A DNA stretch of 9,279 bases. Source: JAVWPP01 sp036635835. GTDB taxonomy: Bacteria; Bacillota; Clostridia; TANB77; CAG-465. The first letter of the stretch is position 1. Every line of letters begins with the position of its first letter. The position numbers were made by a program, and so were the translations under genes. The stretch is taken from NCBI GenBank assembly GCA_036635835.1, contig JAVWPP010000040.1, positions 1 through 9,279 of the forward strand. The letters are read 5' to 3'. Shown in pieces: positions 1-6,188 of the stretch. The notes below the pieces were generated by a model that had not been told where the DNA came from, searched no databases, and saw only the letters and a list, made by a program, of their open reading frames with translations.

Positions 1-276
1 TTATGTTAAGTGTAAGATCTGCTATTTGCGCCAAATACATATTTTGCGCAGTAATGCTTTTTACAGAAAAATACATGAGGGCGGAAAGAGGTGTTTTATA
101 TATATATTTATAGATACGTTTTAGAAAATATTCTAATATATATCTTAAATATCTTGCATATATCTAGCTAAAAAGACAAGGTAAAAAAAGCATACTTTAA
201 CTTAAAAAAGCTTGTTTTTTTTCTAAATAAATGATATGCTAGAAATAACAGAATTTAGATATATAAGAGGCTAAGG
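1..276. other. Upstream region with no confident gene
   Basis: No gene can be called with confidence here. The first ~110 bases are less AT-rich than the rest and are open in two competing ways. On the + strand a 36-codon frame runs from ATG at 3 to a stop at 111-113. On the - strand a frame begins at ATG (74-76) and runs off the left edge, but no Shine-Dalgarno site precedes it. Either could be the end of a neighbouring gene, or neither. Positions 23-37 form a 15-bp inverted repeat, TATTTG-CGC-CAAATA. The stretch 114-240 is plain AT-rich spacer with an A-run at 204-209 and a T-run at 215-222. These could form a weak A:T hairpin, but it lacks the GC-rich stem of a normal terminator. Confidence 0.4.
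212..240 (+). promoter_or_regulatory. Weak candidate sigma-A promoter for the AMP-binding-like gene
   Basis: TTGTTT (212-217) and TATGCT (235-240) are separated by 17 bp, the right spacing for a sigma-A promoter. They match the consensus only partly (3/6 and 4/6). The predicted start near 247 would give a short leader of about 30 nt with the Shine-Dalgarno-like AAGAGG at 265-270. In DNA this AT-rich, partial matches arise often by chance. Confidence 0.35.
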
Positions 277-1956
277 ATGAAAGATAAAAATAAAGAAAAC
301 ATAGCTGCAAATACAGCTGTTAATTTAGATACTTTAAGAGAGCTAATAGTAAGCTGTAAAAAGGCGTATGGAGAAGATACTGCTTTCTATTTAGAAGATA
401 GAAATGTAACATACAATATGTTCTATGGAGATATTACCGCTATAGGAACTGGAATATATGAAACGCTTAAGCTAGAGAAAAGCAATATAGGGATTATTGC
501 GGAAAATTCATATATTACGGACGTTGCATATTTTAGTACAATTTGCGGTAATAATATTGCAACTAGTATAGATATAGATAGCAGCGTAGAAGAGATTGTT
601 GAGATTGCTAAAAAGACTAATATGGAGGCTATTATATTTTCTAAAACGTATGAGGAGAAGATTAAGAAAGTTAAGGAATGCATGAAGCGTAGCAAGCTTA
701 AGCATTATATTATTACTTTAGATACTAGCGATGAGTTTGTAAGTACAGGGGAGCTTTCTAGGGAGGGTATAACTATCCTAAGGAGTGGTAATAACGAGTA
801 TATGCGAGTTATGCAAACTAGTGAGGATATTAGAGTTATAATTACTAAAGGTGTAGATGTTTCATATCTTTCAAGTAAAAGCATACTAAGTAGCCTTAAG
901 TCTATACTAGAAATTGTAGATGTAGATTGTAGGGATAAATACTTAAGTGCTCTAGAGGTAAGTAATTCTTCTGAGATGATAGTTTCTAGATTTGTACAGA
1001 TTGCACGTGGCGCTTCTGTTACATATATAAAAGGGCAAAGGGTTGTAGAAAATTTAAAAAAATTCTCTCCTTCTGTTATGCTTATACAAAATGTGCAGCT
1101 TAAAAAAATATATAATGCTTTAGAGGAATACATAGAAAGAAACAAAAAGCAAAGTAAGGTAAGTAGAGTTATAAAGGCTACAGATAAGATGGGTAGCGTT
1201 GGGCTTAAGTTAAAGAAAAAAATCTTTAAAGATATTTTAGAGCAAGTTGGAGGTAATCTTAGGCTTCTTATTATAGATGCTAAAAACATGGACATAGATA
1301 AAGTAAAGTATATAAATGATCTAGGTATATCTGTTCTTTCTGGGTATATGCCAAGGGGCGTGCTGCCTATTGTTAGCTTAAATAATGCTATAGCTGGTAC
1401 TGGCTCGTATCCTATAAAAGGCGCAGAAGTTAAGATTGAGATGCCTAATTTAGATGGAATAGGGCAGATTCTAGTTAAAGGAGATATTACATACTGCGAA
1501 AAAGATTATATACGCACTGGAGATGTTGGATATATAGATGGAAGTGGAAATATACATGTTGTTGGAAATGTAAAAAATGAGATAGTGCTAGACTGCGGGG
1601 AGAAGATATATCCAGAGCATATAGAAAACAAGCTAGTTAAGATACGAAATGTAGAAGATGCCCTAATATGCCAAAGGGTTATAAACGGTAAGACTAGTAT
1701 TTTTGCTAAGATTAAATTAAAAAATAAATACTGCATAGAAAATGTAGAGGAAAAGGGCCTAGCTATATATGGAGCTAAGATAAATAAGAAGCTTAGTAAG
1801 AAGCAAAGGAAGCTAAATAAAGATAAGCCTAGCTGCATAGATAGGACAATTAAAAAAGATAATAGAAGGTATATTAAAGATGAAATAGATAAGTTAAATA
1901 ATGTGCTTTCTAGATATAATAAGATATCAGATTTCGAAATAGTAGAAAATATATAA
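277..1956 (+). CDS. Degenerate AMP-forming acyl-CoA synthetase family protein
   Basis: 559 aa; ATG with AAGAGG six bases upstream. The fold is that of long-chain acyl-CoA synthetases, which activate fatty acids with ATP and load them on CoA. Residues ~30-150 match the family N-domain (YGEDTAFYLEDRNVTY). The A7 motif YIRTGD (411-416) and an A8-like stretch ending GEKIYPEHIE (441-450) are clear, and the C-terminal subdomain is present. Several catalytic features are not. The Gly/Ser/Thr-rich P-loop (YTSGTTGxPKG) is replaced near 187-195 by VIITKGVDV. The A5 YGxTE motif reads GYMPRG (356-361). The A8 arginine (GR) is Asn431. The protein ends at SDFEIVENI, just before the usual A10 lysine motif. 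I infer a pseudo-enzyme that may keep nucleotide or acyl binding. A region rich in Lys (~500-530) is inserted near the end. No neighbour points to its partner. Family assignment is fairly sure; loss of activity is inferred. Confidence 0.75.
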   Translation: MKDKNKENIAANTAVNLDTLRELIVSCKKAYGEDTAFYLEDRNVTYNMFYGDITAIGTGIYETLKLEKSNIGIIAENSYITDVAYFSTICGNNIATSIDIDSSVEEIVEIAKKTNMEAIIFSKTYEEKIKKVKECMKRSKLKHYIITLDTSDEFVSTGELSREGITILRSGNNEYMRVMQTSEDIRVIITKGVDVSYLSSKSILSSLKSILEIVDVDCRDKYLSALEVSNSSEMIVSRFVQIARGASVTYIKGQRVVENLKKFSPSVMLIQNVQLKKIYNALEEYIERNKKQSKVSRVIKATDKMGSVGLKLKKKIFKDILEQVGGNLRLLIIDAKNMDIDKVKYINDLGISVLSGYMPRGVLPIVSLNNAIAGTGSYPIKGAEVKIEMPNLDGIGQILVKGDITYCEKDYIRTGDVGYIDGSGNIHVVGNVKNEIVLDCGEKIYPEHIENKLVKIRNVEDALICQRVINGKTSIFAKIKLKNKYCIENVEEKGLAIYGAKINKKLSKKQRKLNKDKPSCIDRTIKKDNRRYIKDEIDKLNNVLSRYNKISDFEIVENI

Positions 1957-2001
1957 TGCTTTGCACTATATATTTTTTTGCGCGTAAAATAGCTAAATTT
2001 A

Positions 2002-2030
2002 TATACAAAGAAATATAAATAGTATATAAT
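2002..2030 (+). promoter_or_regulatory. Candidate sigma-A promoter for the DUF308-like gene
   Basis: TATACA (2002-2007, 4/6 match to the -35 consensus) and a perfect TATAAT (2025-2030) are separated by 17 bp. Transcription would start near 2037 and give a leader of roughly 180 nt that includes the A-rich tract. The -10 match is perfect, but such hexamers are common in this background. Confidence 0.4.
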
Positions 2031-2129
2031 AAAATAAATAAAACATATAAAACTAGTCTATCTAGATATGGAAGTTTAGGTAATGAGAATAAAGCTACTT
2101 ATATGTTTTAAAAAATAAAAAAGGTAAAA

Positions 2130-2180
2130 GAAAAATAAAAGAAAAAATAAAAAAATTAAAAAGAAAAATAAAAGAAAAAA
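2130..2180 (+). repeat. 18-bp direct repeat in A-rich leader
   Basis: The sequence G-A5-T-A4-G-A6 occurs identically at 2130-2147 and 2163-2180, offset by 33 bp, within a purine-rich low-complexity leader. It may be no more than replication slippage in a simple tract. Confidence 0.6.
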
Positions 2181-2207
2181 AGAAAAAAATAAAAACCAAA
2201 GAAAAAA

Positions 2208-2214
2208 GAGAGTG
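2208..2214 (+). promoter_or_regulatory. Ribosome binding site that favours ATG 2221 over GTG 2212
   Basis: GAGAGTG ends six bases before ATG 2221, a good Shine-Dalgarno position. The in-frame GTG at 2212 lies inside this motif and has only AGAGA directly against it, too close to serve. The ATG is therefore the likelier start and removes three residues. Confidence 0.6.
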
Positions 2215-2220
2215 AATTTT

Positions 2221-3522
2221 ATGAATCAAATATATATAAAAAATACAAACTACCTAACAAGAGGCTTCATAACAATAATAATAGGCCTAATAATATCACT
2301 TGGAAATGATGAACTATACATAAACCTACTAGAGCTTTTAGTTATAGTTATAAGCATAAACGTACTTTACGAGTTTGTTAAACTATGCACAAGAAAACAA
2401 AAAAAAGCAGAGAAAAAAATAAGCATAGTAAACATAGTAATTGGCATAACATATGTCCTTCTAATGGAGTTTAACAACGATATACCAGTTGCAATTCTAC
2501 CAATTATATTTGCAGCCTACGTTCTCCTAAGCGGTATAATTAAGTTCATAAACTTTGTCCTAATGATAGGAACAGGGGCAAAAGGTATCTTTAAAGAGCT
2601 AGCTGTAAGCAGTATATTTCTAGTCTTTGGACTTACATGTTTAACTTCCCCTATAATTAACCTATCTAACATACTTATATTCATAGGAGGATATCTAATG
2701 CTTGTTGGCATTAACGATATTACAGATTACTTTAACGAAAGAATGCCTAAAAAATATAGAAAAATGTTCTCTAAAATCTTGAGAAGAAAAATAAGGGTAT
2801 CTATGCCTGCTGTTTTTGAGATGTTTATACCAGCTGCTGTTTTAAATAAATTAAACTCTATGATAGAAGCTAAAAAAGATGATGCTTCTGGTATATACGA
2901 CCAAGAAAAAGTGAAAAACGAAAAAGCGGATATGGAAATATTCATACATGCAAAGCCAAAAGGTTTTGGAACTGTTGGCCACGTAGATATATATATAGAC
3001 GGTAAGGTATATTCATATGGTAACTACGATAACTCTTCGTACAGGCTATTTAACACTGTAGGAGATGGTGTTTTCTTTATAACTAACAAGAAAAAATATA
3101 TAGAGTTTTGCAACACTTATGCTAAAAAAACTATATTTGTTTTTGGTCTTAAACTAACTAAGCTGCAAAAAGAAAATATACTTAAACAAATAGAAAAAAT
3201 ACAAAAAGATCTATACAAATGGGAACCACCAGAGTGCAAAGGGGAGGAAGATTATACAGGTAATTTAAAAGATTTTACGCATGTAGATTTCTTTAAATTT
3301 ACAAGAGGTAGATTTAAAAGATACTTCATGCTTGAAACAAACTGCGTGCTTTTAGCAGATAGTATAATTGGTAAAGCAGGTACAGATATTTTAAAGGTTG
3401 CTGGATTTATAACTCCACGGAACATATTATACATATTTAGAAGAAGAATATTACAGGAAAAACGGCATGGTAATAAGCAAGAAAGTATACACGAAATCAT
3501 AGTAAAACCACCCTTTTTGTGA
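2221..3522 (+). CDS. DUF308-like membrane protein with a cytoplasmic permuted papain-like domain
   Basis: 433 aa from ATG 2221 (436 aa from GTG 2212). Residues ~10-165 hold six hydrophobic helices in the pattern of DUF308/HdeD-type membrane proteins. Basic loops follow helix 2 (RKQKKAEKK) and helix 6 (PKKYRKMFSKILRRK), so by the positive-inside rule the C-terminal ~230 residues face the cytoplasm. That tail contains GHVDIYIDGKVYSYG (His254) and, ~120 residues later, TNCVLLADSIIG (Cys375). A His in a GHxxxY-type strand followed by a distant Cys at a helix start is the order used by circularly permuted papain-fold enzymes (LRAT, YiiX and related NlpC/P60-like families), which act as thiol hydrolases or acyltransferases. 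The cytoplasmic location argues against a peptidoglycan hydrolase. The membrane-domain call is fairly sure; the enzyme fold is inferred from two motifs. The gene is followed by a 178-bp repeat-bearing leader. Confidence 0.65.
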   Translation: MNQIYIKNTNYLTRGFITIIIGLIISLGNDELYINLLELLVIVISINVLYEFVKLCTRKQKKAEKKISIVNIVIGITYVLLMEFNNDIPVAILPIIFAAYVLLSGIIKFINFVLMIGTGAKGIFKELAVSSIFLVFGLTCLTSPIINLSNILIFIGGYLMLVGINDITDYFNERMPKKYRKMFSKILRRKIRVSMPAVFEMFIPAAVLNKLNSMIEAKKDDASGIYDQEKVKNEKADMEIFIHAKPKGFGTVGHVDIYIDGKVYSYGNYDNSSYRLFNTVGDGVFFITNKKKYIEFCNTYAKKTIFVFGLKLTKLQKENILKQIEKIQKDLYKWEPPECKGEEDYTGNLKDFTHVDFFKFTRGRFKRYFMLETNCVLLADSIIGKAGTDILKVAGFITPRNILYIFRRRILQEKRHGNKQESIHEIIVKPPFL

Positions 3523-3528
3523 TATAAT
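3520..3528 (+). promoter_or_regulatory. Extended -10 promoter overlapping the upstream stop codon
   Basis: TGA-TATAAT (TATAAT at 3523-3528) is a perfect -10 box with the extended TGn element. The TG belongs to the TGA stop codon of the DUF308-like gene. No good -35 is visible 17 bp upstream, which extended -10 promoters do not need. Transcription from here would carry all the 13-bp repeats in the 5' leader of the next gene. Confidence 0.45.
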
Positions 3529-3543
3529 CTACATATATAAAAT

Positions 3544-3565
3544 ATGGATATGAAATGGATATGAA
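3544..3565 (+). repeat. Two tandem copies of an 11-bp unit
   Basis: ATGGATATGAA occurs twice head to tail (3544-3554 and 3555-3565), directly before the 13-bp repeat array. It is unrelated in sequence to the following units. Confidence 0.75.
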
Positions 3566-3567
3566 TT

Positions 3568-3685
3568 GTATATATAAAAAGTATATATAAAATGTATATA
3601 TATAAAGTATATATATAAAGTATATATATAAATGCATATATAAAATGTATATATATAAATGCATATATAAAACGCATATAAGAAC
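3568..3685 (+). repeat. Nine tandem ~13-bp repeats, consensus G(T/C)ATATATATAAA
   Basis: Units begin at 3568, 3581, 3594, 3607, 3620, 3634, 3647, 3661 and 3674 and are 12-14 bp long. Each starts with GTATATA or GCATATA and all but the last end in TAAA plus A, T or C. GT and GC versions alternate in the last units. Each of the first eight units contains a TATAAA-like element, so the array could hold many weak -10-like boxes or a multimeric protein site. In RNA, alternating TA would pair with itself. The array sits between the DUF308-like gene and the pseudo-kinase gene and ends five bases before the latter's Shine-Dalgarno sequence. Its copy number may vary by slippage. Confidence 0.85.
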
Positions 3686-3700
3686 AGTCAGGAGTAAAGT

Positions 3701-5329
3701 ATGGAAAATAATATAGCAGACAGTGTATCTACCTCTACAGGAAATAAATACACAGGGCATAAGAAACATATAATAAAAGGAAAAGCGTGGCTAATAATAT
3801 TTTTCTTTTTGCACGCTACCATTTTGTTTGGATACTACTTTGCTTTTTGCAGGCAGGAGATAGCAGATAACACAGCTAGTATACAAAATGAAGTAGAAGA
3901 AAAAATGAAGGAAGTTGTAGTTAAAATACAAAGTGGCGGAGACTTAAAGTCTACCGTTATATATTCTAACAAAGATAGTGAGTATAATATATACATATAT
4001 AATACTGCGGGAGTATGCATAGATCAAAGTAAAGCGGAAAAGAAGATACAGACTAAAATAACAGCTACTACGCATGCAAATTTTAAAGAGGACCAATATA
4101 TAGTAGAAGTATTTGCAGCGCTTGGACCTGCGTCTATGGCTAAGATATCTGCATGGCCTAGGCTAGCTGTTGTAGAGCTTATGCTAGCTATAGTCTCTAC
4201 CATCATTTGGCTTATATATGCCTTAGCAACAAATACTTTGCCAGATTTCTCAAATGAAGAAAACAAAGATAAAAAGGAAAAAGAGAAAGAAAAGCAAAAA
4301 GAAAAAGAAAGAATAAATGCAAAGCAGGCAGTGGCTATCTTTTCTACGAAGGACAAGGAAGAAGAGATAAACCCTAAGTCTACTCCGTTAAAAAAAGAAG
4401 ACCATGTAGAAGAAAAAACAGAAAAAACGTACGTAGATATAGGTATAGAAAGCAGCGAGGCTCCCGTAGAAGTAGCAAAAAAAGTAGAAAATTCATGGCA
4501 AGACATAAACGTGCAAAGCAAAAACGCGCCAGTATATAAAGTAGAAGAAACAAATATGCAGCCATATAGCAAAGAAAGCTCATGGAGCGAGCATGCAGGT
4601 AGAGAAAGAAAAACAAACACATATGCAGAAATAAGCAAAGAAGAATACGCGCCGCTTGCAGGCAAAGCTATGTCCTTAGAAGACATGCTAAATATGCGCA
4701 AAGAAGTAGAAGAAAAAAAAGAAGTAGAAAAAGCAGAAGAAAAGCAGCAAGTAAAACAAGAAAAACAAGAGATAGCACAGCCTAAACTACAAGACGTAGA
4801 AGCATTCCTTTTAGAAAAAGTTAGAAACAGCTTAAACGTAAAAGAAGAAAAAGTAGAAAACATAGCGCAGAAAGTGCAAAGTGCATATGCAGCTAAACTT
4901 GGAAACGTAGCAGTAAAAACAGAGTGCAATGGAGCAACCGTAAAAGCAGACATAAACAAACTAGCAGAAGCCGTAGGAAGCTGCATAATGAGCACAGAAA
5001 AAGCAAACATAACAGATGCAGACTTAAAAATAAACGTAGAAATAAAAGAAACAAACGAAAAAATAATAATAGAAATATCAGACAACGAAAAAATAAACAC
5101 AGATGTAGGTAGCATATTTACAGCTACATACACAGAAGATAAAAAAATAAAAGACTTAAAACTTTCAAAATGCAAAAACATAATAACATGCCACAGCGGA
5201 AAAGTATGGGCAGAAAAAAATAACTCAGGCGGTAAAACTGTATATTTATCTTTAGATAGAAGTATACCAGAAACAGCAAAAGAAACAGAAGGAGAAATAA
5301 ATGAAACAAACAAGTTTAAAAGAAATTAA
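3701..5329 (+). CDS. Two-helix membrane protein with a degenerate histidine-kinase ATPase domain
   Basis: 542 aa; ATG with AGGAG (3690-3694) six bases upstream. Order: short cytoplasmic N-terminus, helix 1 (~29-48), a ~105-residue external segment, helix 2 (~155-176), a basic/acidic Lys-Glu stretch (190-206), a long low-complexity linker (~210-365), then a fold resembling HATPase_c (~366-520). The plan is that of a sensor histidine kinase. The ATPase domain keeps its secondary-structure order: the helix NKLAEAVGSCIMSTEKA, strands KINVEIKE and KIIIEISDNEKI, and the terminal SGKVWAEKN / GGKTVYLSL. The hallmark residues have changed. The N-box Asn is absent, DxGxG reads DNEKI (461-465), the GxGL motif is missing near 483-489, and no convincing phosphoacceptor H-box precedes the domain. 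I infer a pseudo-kinase or scaffold. The linker uses strongly A-ending codons. The gene overlaps the next by 29 nt. Confidence 0.6.
   Translation: MENNIADSVSTSTGNKYTGHKKHIIKGKAWLIIFFFLHATILFGYYFAFCRQEIADNTASIQNEVEEKMKEVVVKIQSGGDLKSTVIYSNKDSEYNIYIYNTAGVCIDQSKAEKKIQTKITATTHANFKEDQYIVEVFAALGPASMAKISAWPRLAVVELMLAIVSTIIWLIYALATNTLPDFSNEENKDKKEKEKEKQKEKERINAKQAVAIFSTKDKEEEINPKSTPLKKEDHVEEKTEKTYVDIGIESSEAPVEVAKKVENSWQDINVQSKNAPVYKVEETNMQPYSKESSWSEHAGRERKTNTYAEISKEEYAPLAGKAMSLEDMLNMRKEVEEKKEVEKAEEKQQVKQEKQEIAQPKLQDVEAFLLEKVRNSLNVKEEKVENIAQKVQSAYAAKLGNVAVKTECNGATVKADINKLAEAVGSCIMSTEKANITDADLKINVEIKETNEKIIIEISDNEKINTDVGSIFTATYTEDKKIKDLKLSKCKNIITCHSGKVWAEKNNSGGKTVYLSLDRSIPETAKETEGEINETNKFKRN
5290..5294 (+). 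promoter_or_regulatory. Ribosome binding site inside the upstream gene
   Basis: AGGAG lies within the last codons of the pseudo-kinase gene, six bases before ATG 5301. It fixes the start of the helical protein and implies that ribosomes finishing the first gene can reinitiate on the second. Confidence 0.75.
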
Positions 5330-6026
5330 ATATTTATATAAAAAAGCAAATAAGTTTAGCGAAAATTACGAAACGGAAAAATGCTTAGATGCACTAGATG
5401 AAATGCTTCAATGTATAAAAGCCTTATGCAAAGAAAAAAACGTAAACAAATTCAAAGATGTAGCAGCTATAACAGATTACGAAGTATCTATAGAAGAGCT
5501 AATATCTATATATCTACTAGAAACTTTAGATGTAAACCCAACCAAAGAGAAAGCTTCTAGGTTCCTATCGTTCCTTAAAGCCCTTAAAAAAGGCTTCGAA
5601 GAAGACCTTGCATACTTAGACGTATCTAAAGCAAAAGCCATGTATATATCACATAACAGAGCAGAAGCATACATACTTTTAGATAAAATAATAGCAGAAA
5701 ACGAAGAAGATATAGATGCTAAAATATTAAAGCTAACTTGGAACATGCTAGAGTTTAAAAAGGAAGAAGGCATAGCTCTAGCAAGTAGTATAGAAAAGGA
5801 TTTAGATGACATAGACGATATAACTAAAAAAATAGATGGATACGAATTTCTAGCTAAATATTATAGAAAAGTTAAGGACCTAGTTAAAGCAAAAAAAATG
5901 GATAAGTTTTTTAAAGAAGCTCAAATGGCTTTTGCAGAAGACATGGGAGATTACATAGATGAAGATATAGATGAAGAAGAACTTGCAGCAGATATGTTAA
6001 AGAATTTTAATAGAAAAAACATATAA
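5301..6026 (+). CDS. Acidic helical TPR-like protein, function unknown
   Basis: 241 aa, with no signal peptide or membrane segment, so probably cytoplasmic. Almost the whole chain reads as amphipathic helices. The stretch ~119-170 (HNRAEAYILLDKIIAENEED, then DAKILKLTWNMLE) has the helix-turn-helix rhythm and small/aromatic spacing of tetratricopeptide-type repeats, and residues ~180-210 look like another pair. The C-terminus is very acidic (DYIDEDIDEEE). No catalytic motif is seen and I do not recognise a named family. Its start lies inside the pseudo-kinase gene (29-nt overlap, other frame), so the two are co-transcribed and probably translationally coupled. A protein-binding partner or adaptor for the membrane pseudo-kinase is the natural guess, but this is inference only. 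Downstream context is lost in the assembly gap 25 bases after the stop. Confidence 0.65.
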   Translation: MKQTSLKEIKYLYKKANKFSENYETEKCLDALDEMLQCIKALCKEKNVNKFKDVAAITDYEVSIEELISIYLLETLDVNPTKEKASRFLSFLKALKKGFEEDLAYLDVSKAKAMYISHNRAEAYILLDKIIAENEEDIDAKILKLTWNMLEFKKEEGIALASSIEKDLDDIDDITKKIDGYEFLAKYYRKVKDLVKAKKMDKFFKEAQMAFAEDMGDYIDEDIDEEELAADMLKNFNRKNI

Positions 6027-6051
6027 AAGATAACTATCTATATACGGTAAT

Positions 6052-6151
6052 NNNNNNNNNNNNNNNNNNNNNNNNNNNNNNNNNNNNNNNNNNNNNNNNN
6101 NNNNNNNNNNNNNNNNNNNNNNNNNNNNNNNNNNNNNNNNNNNNNNNNNNN
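6052..6151. other. Assembly gap (100 N)
   Basis: Exactly 100 consecutive N, a conventional scaffold placeholder for a gap of unknown true length. Sequence after it is A-rich low complexity (A-runs with single T or G). Genes could be missing here, and the promoter of pta cannot be seen. Any open frame crossing it is meaningless. Confidence 0.98.
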
Positions 6152-6188
6152 AAAAATAAAAAAATAAAGAAAAATTGAGGAAAATAAA

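Larger units (their letters stand above)
1957..2207 (+). other. Intergenic region with A-rich leader and direct repeat
   Basis: No gene seen. The first part is ordinary AT-rich spacer with TTTTTTTGCGCG near 1974-1985, but no convincing terminator stem. From about 2109 the + strand becomes almost pure purine: long A-runs broken by single G or T, with almost no C. It contains a perfect 18-bp direct repeat, G-A5-T-A4-G-A6, at 2130-2147 and 2163-2180. If transcribed, this would be an unstructured A-rich 5' leader. A similar A-rich stretch survives right after the assembly gap, upstream of pta. Confidence 0.6.

Noticed and set aside
204..222. A-run/T-run hairpin as a rho-independent terminator
   Set aside because: The stem would be only A:T pairs around GCTTG, too weak without a GC-rich core. 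It may only be part of the promoter spacer.
705..1295. 196-codon - strand frame within the acyl-CoA-synthetase-like gene
   Set aside because: The + strand frame has family motifs. The antisense product is Leu/Ser-rich shadow sequence with no recognisable motif.
1974..1997. TTTTTTTGCGCGTAAAA after the first gene as a terminator
   Set aside because: The T/A arms are short, the centre is GCGCG with almost no loop, and no T-run follows the hairpin.
3568..3685. CRISPR array
   Set aside because: Units of 12-14 bp follow one another with no spacers, and no cas genes are present.
3252..3769. - strand frames encoding Tyr/Ile repeats across the tandem-repeat array
   Set aside because: They are a direct read-out of the TA-rich repeats (runs of Tyr-Ile) and overlap two + strand genes.
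4924..5112. 62-codon + strand frame within the pseudo-kinase gene
   Set aside because: It is an Arg/Lys/Asn-rich shift-frame reading of A-rich codons, with no ribosome site.
4024..5313. 429-codon open frame on the - strand opposite the pseudo-kinase
   Set aside because: It is open because the + strand gene has A in most third positions, which removes stop codons from this antisense frame. The translation is Ser/Phe-rich with no family likeness, and the + strand gene has a good ribosome site and a recognisable fold.
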